7,502 bases of DNA, from positions 1-7,502 of the forward strand of contig JASHVC010000030.1 of the NCBI GenBank assembly GCA_030039655.1, given 5' to 3'. Shown here piece by piece: positions 1 through 5,377 of the stretch. Every line of letters starts with the position of its first letter. Positions within the stretch are counted from its first letter, which is position 1. The DNA comes from Xanthobacteraceae bacterium (GTDB taxonomy: Bacteria; Pseudomonadota; Alphaproteobacteria; Rhizobiales; Xanthobacteraceae). The notes under the pieces are model-generated. The model was not told the origin of the DNA. It saw only the letters and a program-made list of their open reading frames with translations, and ran no database searches. The position numbers and the translations under genes are program-made.

Positions 1-452
1 ACCGCTTCGACGTGATGATCGGAAAGCGCCGCGTATTTGGCGTAGCACTCCCGCTTCTTGTTGTTGTAGGTGATGTTGGTCTCGTCGTTCTCATCATACG
101 GCCATTGCGCCGCGCCCCAATGCACTGCGGCCATGAAGAAGTTGTCGCGCGCGGTGATTTTCCGATCCACCTGCGCGGCAGCATTGGCCTTGGCTTCGCG
201 GCGCCGGGCCACCGCGGCAAAGGCCGGGCCGATATCGGCCATTTTCTTCACCCGCTCGCGGATGCCGGCGAAATCCGCGTTGGCTTCCATCCCACACGGG
301 GCATGAATGTAGAGCGAGCGTGGCTGGTCCCAGTCGATGCCGTTGGCGCGGATGATATTGTCGATGAGCCATCGTTGCGCGTCGAACCGGCGCACGTGCG
401 GCGCGCCACGGTGGTCGAGGATGGGCGGAAATCCTTGGGCAGGGCGGTTCAT
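1..452 (-). CDS. Alpha/beta hydrolase, FrsA / acyl-peptidase-like, N-terminal part (cut by window edge)
   Basis: The reading frame opens at an ATG at 452-450 and stays open for 150 codons to the left edge, so only the N-terminal region is visible. A strong ribosome binding site (GGAGGA on the minus strand, plus-strand 458-463) sits 5 nt before the ATG and fixes the start. The visible part is helical and charged with no signal peptide. It includes the stretch ARDNFFMAAVHWGAAQWPYD, then NNKKRECYAKYAALSDHH near residues 129-146. This resembles the N-terminal cap of cytoplasmic FrsA / 2,6-dihydroxypseudooxynicotine-hydrolase-type alpha/beta hydrolases, where a helical cap precedes the catalytic core. 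The nucleophile elbow and catalytic triad would lie beyond the window, so activity cannot be confirmed. It is the third gene of the leftward operon, 81 bp after the acyl-CoA ligase, and may hydrolyse an ester, thioester or C-C bond in the same pathway. The coding call is firm; the family rests on a remembered pattern. Confidence 0.7.
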   Translation of the reverse strand, partial: MNRPAQGFPPILDHRGAPHVRRFDAQRWLIDNIIRANGIDWDQPRSLYIHAPCGMEANADFAGIRERVKKMADIGPAFAAVARRREAKANAAAQVDRKITARDNFFMAAVHWGAAQWPYDENDETNITYNNKKRECYAKYAALSDHHVEA

Positions 453-506
453 GGGCTTCCTCCGGGGCGGGACGGCGAATTTTCGCGCGCTGAATGGATG
501 GCGGCC

Positions 507-537
507 ATTATCGGCGCGACCAGAGGCGGATTGTCAA
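507..537 (-). promoter_or_regulatory. Possible internal promoter before the alpha/beta hydrolase
   Basis: On the minus strand a perfect TTGACA (537-532) overlaps the stop codon of the acyl-CoA ligase and is followed by GATAAT (512-507), a good -10. The spacer is 19 bp, or 18 bp if CGATAA is used, which is longer than the 17-bp optimum. A start site here would give a leader of about 50 nt ending in the strong GGAGGA site of the hydrolase. It would allow the hydrolase to be expressed apart from the ligase. This is a motif match only. Confidence 0.3.
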
Positions 538-1943
538 CGCGGTTTGTCCGCGCCGGCCGCAAGCTGTGTAACCGCCCGCCGGTCGGCTTTGCCGCTCGCA
601 CCGCTCGGCAGCGCATCGCGGATATAAAAGACATCCGGCACCTTGAAGCGCTCGGCCCGCGCCATGAGCCATTCGCGGAGCGAGGCGATATCGATCTCGA
701 CGCCGGCACGCGGCACGACGACGGCGTGCACGACTTCGCCGAGTCGCTCGTCCGGCACGCCGGCGCAGAGCGCGGCAGCGACACCGGGATGCTCTGCCAG
801 CAGATTGTCGATCTCGAGCGGCGCGATCTTGTTTCCGCCGCGCGAAATAATGTCCTTGGCGCGGCCGATCAACTCGACGTAGCCGCCGTCGGTCAATCGC
901 GCGAGATCGCCGGTTCGGAAATAATCGCCATCGAACGCGGCAACGGTCAGCTCCGGATTGTCGAGATAGCCGAGCATGCCGAACGGCGTGCGGATTTGCA
1001 GTTCGCCGGTTTCGCCCGGCGATACGGCACGGCCATCGCATTGCAGCCGGAAATCGACGCGATCGGTCGGATGCCCAATCGTGCCAAAGCCCTGCGGCTG
1101 ATCGGCGGGCGCAAGGCAGAAATCGCACGAGCCGGTCTCGGTCAAGCCGTAGAGATCGTGAATCATCACCGGTGCGAACAGCAGAAGAGCACGCGCCAGC
1201 GCCGGCGGCAACACCTCGCCGCCGGTTAGGATTGCGCGCAGTTTCGGCGCCGCCACGGCTGGGTAGCTCAACAAAGTCCGGAACATCGAAGGTACCCCGG
1301 CCAGCACACTCGCTTCGGCGAGCCCCCACGTCATTGCCTCGCTTGAGAACTTCGGCACCAGGATCAGTCTTGCGCCTTTACTCAGCGCCAACAAGCTTAC
1401 CCAGAGCCCGAAGATGAAGGTGAGTTGCAGCGGCAAGAGCGCGACGTCGTCTGATCGGATTTTCAGGAGTGGATCGAGCACGGCGAGCTTGTCGGCGAGG
1501 CGCTGGTGGCCGATCACGACGCCTTTGGGTTCACCGGTGCTGCCGGACGTAAAAATGACCAACGCCGCGCCATGCAGCAGCGGACGAGCCGGCGGCGGCG
1601 CTTCAGCGATAACATCGAGCCGCTCTCCATCAACGACAAATCGCGCCCGCGAGACGCGGCGCACGCGCTCGATCGTCGATGGCGCAGCACTGATGTGGAT
1701 CGGAACCGCGACTGCCCCGGCTTGCCAGATGCCAAGCAGCGCACCGAGATCGGACGGCCGGTTGCCCATGACGACGTGCACCGGCTCGTGCGGAGCGATG
1801 TTCTGCTCAGCAAGGCCGCGTTGCACATTTTCGGCCGCTGCCAACAGAAGATCGGGCGATACTCGTTCGCCGCTTACACTCTCGATGCCATGGCGTCGCG
1901 ACACCAAAGTGCCGCGCAAAAGATCGGCGAGCGCGCCGCTCAT
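534..1943 (-). CDS. AMP-forming acyl-CoA ligase (ANL superfamily)
   Basis: This 469-residue class I adenylate-forming enzyme should activate a carboxylic acid with ATP to an acyl-AMP and transfer it to coenzyme A in the cytoplasm. All core motifs are visible: the phosphate loop TSGSTGEPKG (residues 132-141), the aromatic/adenine motif YGLTET (265-270), the ribose-binding YFRTGDLA (Asp346), the hinge IGRAKDIISRGG (359-370), and the C-terminal catalytic lysine in PSGASGK (Lys452). The family is usually 500-560 residues, so this is a compact member; the N-terminal domain is short but no core motif is lost. It starts at the ATG that overlaps the hydratase stop codon (ATGA, 1943-1940), which implies translational coupling. 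Neighbouring crotonase and UbiD genes suggest an aromatic, cyclic or unsaturated acid. The specificity pocket cannot be read reliably, so benzoate-like, MenE-like or fatty-acid substrates all remain possible. Confidence 0.93.
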   Translation of the reverse strand: MSGALADLLRGTLVSRRHGIESVSGERVSPDLLLAAAENVQRGLAEQNIAPHEPVHVVMGNRPSDLGALLGIWQAGAVAVPIHISAAPSTIERVRRVSRARFVVDGERLDVIAEAPPPARPLLHGAALVIFTSGSTGEPKGVVIGHQRLADKLAVLDPLLKIRSDDVALLPLQLTFIFGLWVSLLALSKGARLILVPKFSSEAMTWGLAEASVLAGVPSMFRTLLSYPAVAAPKLRAILTGGEVLPPALARALLLFAPVMIHDLYGLTETGSCDFCLAPADQPQGFGTIGHPTDRVDFRLQCDGRAVSPGETGELQIRTPFGMLGYLDNPELTVAAFDGDYFRTGDLARLTDGGYVELIGRAKDIISRGGNKIAPLEIDNLLAEHPGVAAALCAGVPDERLGEVVHAVVVPRAGVEIDIASLREWLMARAERFKVPDVFYIRDALPSGASGKADRRAVTQLAAGADKPR

Positions 1944-2767
1944 GCGGTGCGGTCCGGAAACCGCGCGTCGCGCCAGGCGAGCGCCGCCCTAAGCCCGTCG
2001 CGGCGCGCGATCTCCATGAATTGGACCTTGTCGGGCGAACCCGCGCCTTCAACTGCCAAGTCAATCGCAAGCGCTTCTTCGAGTGCAGTGAGCATATTCT
2101 GCGCCTCGAACGCCCGGTTGATCGCTCGTTTGGTCTCTTTCACGAGATTGGGATCGATCGCCGCGATGTGATTAGCAACCGCAAGCCCGACCGCGTCCAG
2201 CGCCTCCACGCTCACGATCCGATTGACCATGCCGATCTCGCGCGCCCGGGCGGCCGGGATACGGTCCTCGCCCAACAAAATAATTTCCTTGGCGACTTTT
2301 GGTCCGGCAATCCACGGCAAGAGCATCGCCACAATGCCGGCGCCGAATTTAAGCTCCGGCTCGCCGAAGAAGGCATCGTCGGCAGCGATGGTCATGTCGC
2401 AGGCCAGCGCCAGTTCGCAGGCGCCAGCCAGACACGGTCCCCGCACAGTCGCAATCGTCGGCAGCGGAAAATGCCAAAAGCGCATGATGGTATCGAAATC
2501 GTGGCGCAGGATGGCGCGCCATTCTTCGACACCCTTGGGCCGGCGCTCCATCTGTTCTTTGAGATCGAAGCCGGAGGAGAATGCCGCACCGGCGCCGCGT
2601 ACGATCACCACACGCGCATCAGCGTCGCGCTCGATCTCGTCGAGAGCGGTGCCGATCTCACCTAGCATCACGGCATTGAGCGCGTTGGCGCGTTGTGGAC
2701 GGTTGAGCGTCAGCCGCGCCACCGAGCCGATTTTTTCTAACACGATTGTGGTGAAGGTCTCAGCCAT
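1940..2767 (-). CDS. Enoyl-CoA hydratase/isomerase (crotonase family)
   Basis: This is a 275-residue crotonase-fold protein, the normal length for the family, acting on acyl-CoA thioesters in the cytoplasm. Numbered from the ATG at 2767, the oxyanion-hole strand is GAGAAFSSGFDL (residues 58-69) and the second signature is VRGPCLAGACELALACD (108-124). Both glutamates used by true hydratases appear to be present: Glu118 in ACELA and Glu138 in FGEPELKFG. Real hydratase activity is therefore plausible, rather than only isomerase or thioesterase activity. The frame stays open to ATGs at 2797 and 2824. I prefer 2767 because the protein then begins at the usual family start (MAETFTTIVLEK) and because the best promoter candidate (TAAAAT at 2801-2796) lies downstream of or overlaps the earlier ATGs. 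It is the first gene of the leftward operon and is coupled to the ligase by a 4-bp overlap. The exact substrate is unknown. Confidence 0.93.
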   Translation of the reverse strand: MAETFTTIVLEKIGSVARLTLNRPQRANALNAVMLGEIGTALDEIERDADARVVIVRGAGAAFSSGFDLKEQMERRPKGVEEWRAILRHDFDTIMRFWHFPLPTIATVRGPCLAGACELALACDMTIAADDAFFGEPELKFGAGIVAMLLPWIAGPKVAKEIILLGEDRIPAARAREIGMVNRIVSVEALDAVGLAVANHIAAIDPNLVKETKRAINRAFEAQNMLTALEEALAIDLAVEGAGSPDKVQFMEIARRDGLRAALAWRDARFPDRTA

Positions 2768-2795
2768 CTCACCGTGCCTGCGGAATTGTCGGATC

Positions 2796-2823
2796 ATTTT
2801 ACTCGATGCACTTCGCCTGTTCA
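2796..2823 (-). promoter_or_regulatory. Candidate sigma-70-type promoter of the leftward hydratase-ligase operon
   Basis: On the minus strand TGAACA (2823-2818, 4 of 6 matches to TTGACA) is separated by 16 bp from TAAAAT (2801-2796, 5 of 6 matches to TATAAT). Transcription would begin near 2789, giving a leader of about 22 nt before the ATG at 2767. This supports the shorter hydratase start over 2797 and 2824. The ribosome binding site is weak (an AGG 9 nt before the ATG). No experimental support. Confidence 0.4.
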
Positions 2824-2825
2824 CC

Positions 2826-2837
2826 GGGCAAAAGCCC
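2826..2837. repeat. Small inverted repeat GGGC-AAAA-GCCC in the divergent control region
   Basis: A perfect 4-bp stem with an AAAA loop sits in the 210-bp gap between the two divergent operons, immediately upstream of the candidate leftward promoter. It could be part of an operator, but 4-bp stems arise often by chance in GC-rich DNA. Confidence 0.2.
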
Positions 2838-2928
2838 TCGCACCGGAGATCGCTGCCACCTCGATGCGGTCATGGCGCGGCCCAGTGCATGGCAGACCCC
2901 AATCCACGCGGGCGCGACGCGGCGAGCA

Positions 2929-2957
2929 TTGACAAGGACGGCGCAGCGGCCATCCTG
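2929..2957 (+). promoter_or_regulatory. Possible promoter of the UbiD operon with overlapping GGCC inverted repeat
   Basis: A perfect TTGACA at 2929-2934 is followed after 16 bp by CATCCT (2951-2956), a poor -10. A GGCC-ATCCT-GGCC inverted repeat (2948-2960) covers this -10 position, where a repressor or activator could act. The start site would lie only about 15 nt before the UbiD ATG, barely leaving room for the ribosome binding site at 2968-2973, so the real promoter may be elsewhere in 2768-2977. Confidence 0.25.
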
Positions 2958-2977
2958 GCCAGCTTCCGGAGGAGCCG

Positions 2978-4450
2978 ATGCAGCACAGCAACATCAAGGC
3001 CGCGATCGCCTACGACGACCTGCGCGAGTGGCTCGCCGCTGCCGAAGCGCTTGGCGAGGTGCGCGAGGTCAATGGTGCGTCCTGGCAGGAGGACATCGGG
3101 CTCGCTGCCGAGGCGATCCTGCGCGAGGAGAATGGACCCTGCGTCGTCTTTGACGACATTCCTGGCTCACCCAAAGGCTTTCGTGTGCTGCTCAATATGT
3201 TCGCCGGAACGCGCCGCAACATGACGCTCGGCTTTCCCGATCATCTCAACAAATGGGAGCTGAGCGACGCCTACCGCGAAGCCTATCTGACGGAGCCGAA
3301 AATCATCCCGCACGAGATCGTCGACGACGGTCCGGTGCTGGAGAACATCATCACCGGCGATGACATCGACGTGACCAAATTCCCCTCGCCGATCTGGCAC
3401 GAGAAGGACGGCGGCCGTTACATCGGCACCGGCACCTATAGCATTACTCGCGACCCGGAGGAGAACTGGCTCAACGCCGGCGCCTACCGCGCCATGGTGC
3501 ACGACAAGAACTCGGTCGGTTTCGTTACCGCGCGCGGCCATCACGGCTATATCCATCGCGAAAAATACTGGGCGCGCGGCGAGGCCATGCCGGTCGTGAT
3601 GGTGCTCGGCGGCGATCCGCTGGCGTTCTTCTACGGCGGGGTCGAAGCGCCCTATGGCACTTTCGAGATCGACATCATCGGCGGCATGCGCGGCCGGCCG
3701 ACCAAGATGGTGCGAGGCAAAGTCACCGGCCTCCCCTTCCCCGCCAACGCTGAGATCGTGCTCGAAGGTTATGTCACGCCGGACAAGCGCAAGGACGAAG
3801 GCCCGTTCGGGGAGTGGACCGGACACTATGCCGGTGGCGTGCGCCCCATCCCGGTGCTCGACATCAAGGCGATTTATCACCGCAACGATCCGATCCTGCT
3901 CGGCGTGCCGCCCATGGGCGGCGGCCCGGACGAGATGGCGCGCTATCGCGCCGTCATGCGCTCGGCCATGATCAAACAGAACATGACCAATGCCGGCGTG
4001 CCCGGCATTCAGCAGGTGTGGTGCCACGAGGTGGGCGCCGCGCGCATCTTCCACGCGATTTCGATCACGCAGCGCTATCCGGGCCACGCCGTGCAGGCGC
4101 TGCATATCGGCGCGCAGTGCGGCGCCTCGGCGTATGCGTCCAAATATGTCGTGGTCGTCGACGACGACATCGACGTCACCAACCTTGAGCAAACCTTGTG
4201 GGCCATGCTCGCACGCACCGATCCAAAAGAATCGATCCAGTTCATCACCGGATCGTGGGATTCGAGCGCCGACCCGGCGCTACCGCCCGACCGGCGCGCC
4301 GCCGGCAACTTCACCCATTCGGTGGCGCTGATCAACGCGTGCAAGCCGTGGCACTGGCGCGAGAAATTTCCAGCCACCAATGCGCCGAGCCCAGAGGTCG
4401 CACGCAAGGCCAAGGAAAAATTTGGCTGGCTTCTGAATGGGAAGAAATAA
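2978..4450 (+). CDS. UbiD-family prenylated-FMN-dependent (de)carboxylase
   Basis: This 490-residue protein matches the usual UbiD length (about 480-520) and should catalyse reversible decarboxylation of an aromatic or alpha,beta-unsaturated carboxylic acid using prenylated FMN, a divalent metal and potassium. The expected active-site residues are present. NWLNAGAYR gives Asn166 and Arg171, corresponding to the metal-binding Asn and catalytic Arg of fungal Fdc1. EGPFGE gives Glu274 and Glu279, completing the Glu-Arg-Glu triad. GTFEID (Glu230) fits the metal-ligand Glu. The C-terminal UbiD signature VDDDIDVTNLEQTLWAM is at residues 394-410. The start is fixed by a strong GGAGGA (2968-2973), 4 nt before the ATG. 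The prFMN-making UbiX is not in the window. It is probably the first gene of a unit with the downstream binding-fold protein and is divergent from a CoA ligase/hydratase operon. It is more likely a catabolic decarboxylase than ubiquinone-pathway UbiD; the substrate is unknown. Confidence 0.95.
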   Translation: MQHSNIKAAIAYDDLREWLAAAEALGEVREVNGASWQEDIGLAAEAILREENGPCVVFDDIPGSPKGFRVLLNMFAGTRRNMTLGFPDHLNKWELSDAYREAYLTEPKIIPHEIVDDGPVLENIITGDDIDVTKFPSPIWHEKDGGRYIGTGTYSITRDPEENWLNAGAYRAMVHDKNSVGFVTARGHHGYIHREKYWARGEAMPVVMVLGGDPLAFFYGGVEAPYGTFEIDIIGGMRGRPTKMVRGKVTGLPFPANAEIVLEGYVTPDKRKDEGPFGEWTGHYAGGVRPIPVLDIKAIYHRNDPILLGVPPMGGGPDEMARYRAVMRSAMIKQNMTNAGVPGIQQVWCHEVGAARIFHAISITQRYPGHAVQALHIGAQCGASAYASKYVVVVDDDIDVTNLEQTLWAMLARTDPKESIQFITGSWDSSADPALPPDRRAAGNFTHSVALINACKPWHWREKFPATNAPSPEVARKAKEKFGWLLNGKK

Positions 4451-4453
4451 CAA

Positions 4454-5377
4454 ATGAAAATCGCCGTACCGGACAAAATCTCACCGTCATATTTCGTGGC
4501 TGAGGCCGCGGTCGAGCTCGGCTTCTTCAAGGCCGAAGGCCTCGATGTCTCGCTGGAGCTCGTGTACCCGGTCGACAACGCCTACGCGGCGATGCGCGAT
4601 GGCTCGATCGACTTCGTCGGCGGCGCCGCGCACGCGGTGCCGTCGGCATTTCCGGGCTTCAAAGGCGCGAAGCTGATCGCGGCCCAGGGACAGGGCATGT
4701 ACTGGTTCCTGGTAATGCGCTCCGATCTCGGCGCTAAGCGCGGCGACCTCAGCGTGGTCAAAGGCCGCACCATCGGCGCGGCGCCGTGGGTCAATATGGG
4801 GCTGCGCGGATTATTGACAGCTGCCGGACTCGATCTTGAACGCGACAAGGTCAACATCGCTCCCGTGCCGGGCGTTCTGAGCACCGTCCCTAATTTCGGT
4901 GTCATGGCCGCCAAGGCGCTCGAAGCCGGGAAACTCGACGGTTTCTGGGCCAATGGTATGGGCGCCGAAGTGGCAGTGCGCGGCGGCTATGGCACGATCG
5001 TTGCCGATGCGCGCCGGGGCGATGGACCGAAGCAATGTTTCAACTACACGCTGCCGGCGATCGTGGCGAGCGACGCGCTGATCGCGCGTGCACCGGACAC
5101 CGTCGCCGCCGCCGTGCGCGCCATCGTCAAGACGCAAGCCGCGCTCAAGGCCAACGTGTCGCGCGCGACCGAAGTCGGCAACAAACTGTTTCCGCCCGAG
5201 GAGGCCGGCCTCATCGAGGCGCTGATCCGCCGCGACCTGCCCTTCTACGACGCTACCCTGTCGCGCGAGTTCGTCGCCGGCATGACTGCGTTCCTGCGCA
5301 GCCAAGGGGTGCTCGACAGCGACGTGCCCTACGAAGGGGTCGTTGCGACGCAGTTCGCGCCGCTGTGGAAGGGCTAG
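4454..5377 (+). CDS. NMT1/SsuA-like periplasmic-binding-fold protein without signal peptide
   Basis: The 307-residue product has the type II periplasmic-binding-protein pattern of the NMT1/SsuA group. VAEAAVELGFFKAEGLDVSL (residues 15-34) is the typical first strand-helix, AAMRDGSIDFVGGAAH (45-60) the typical 'number of copies / inside' segment, and the domain-2 region follows at about 100-200. ABC-importer binding proteins normally carry a 20-30-residue export signal. Here the sequence begins directly at the first core strand (MKIAVPDKIS), and no upstream extension is possible because the UbiD stop codon TAA (4448-4450) is in the same frame one codon earlier. It is thus likely cytoplasmic. 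Known cytoplasmic members of this fold are enzymes: Thi5, MqnA/MqnD and 4,5-dihydroxyphthalate decarboxylase. A GGGAAG (4439-4444) 9 nt before the ATG is the ribosome binding site. No permease or ATPase gene is adjacent. Co-expression with UbiD is near certain from spacing; its actual role is not known. Confidence 0.88.
   Translation: MKIAVPDKISPSYFVAEAAVELGFFKAEGLDVSLELVYPVDNAYAAMRDGSIDFVGGAAHAVPSAFPGFKGAKLIAAQGQGMYWFLVMRSDLGAKRGDLSVVKGRTIGAAPWVNMGLRGLLTAAGLDLERDKVNIAPVPGVLSTVPNFGVMAAKALEAGKLDGFWANGMGAEVAVRGGYGTIVADARRGDGPKQCFNYTLPAIVASDALIARAPDTVAAAVRAIVKTQAALKANVSRATEVGNKLFPPEEAGLIEALIRRDLPFYDATLSREFVAGMTAFLRSQGVLDSDVPYEGVVATQFAPLWKG
5374..5377. other. Shared CTAG stop palindrome of two convergent genes
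   Basis: The plus-strand binding-fold gene ends with TAG at 5375-5377, and the minus-strand ankyrin gene ends with TAG read from 5376-5374. The palindrome CTAG supplies both stops, so the genes overlap tail-to-tail by 4 bp and have no spacer for a conventional terminator. Confidence 0.95.

Noticed and set aside
12..1229. Long open frame on the plus strand (405 codons) across the left operon
   Set aside because: It is antisense to the acyl-CoA ligase and hydrolase, has no recognisable motif, and is explained by GC-rich codon bias on the opposite strand.
2223..3224. 333-codon plus-strand frame spanning the hydratase, the divergent gap and the UbiD start
   Set aside because: Ser/Arg/Ala-rich translation with no family pattern; it crosses both promoters and overlaps two clear genes.
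4150..4180. Palindromic GTCGTCGACGACGAC stretch in UbiD
   Set aside because: It comes from consecutive Val and Asp codons in the conserved VVVVDDDIDV segment and needs no other explanation.
3167..4192. 341-codon frame on the minus strand inside UbiD
   Set aside because: Fully antisense to a gene with every UbiD active-site motif; low-complexity His/Asp/Arg-rich translation typical of a shadow frame.
2978..4450. Assignment as ubiquinone-biosynthesis ubiD or a named aromatic decarboxylase
   Set aside because: The context is catabolic and the specificity residues cannot be judged from sequence alone, so no gene symbol is given.
4811..5305. 164-codon minus-strand frame inside the binding-fold gene
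   Set aside because: Antisense shadow of a clearly recognised coding sequence, with no ribosome binding site.
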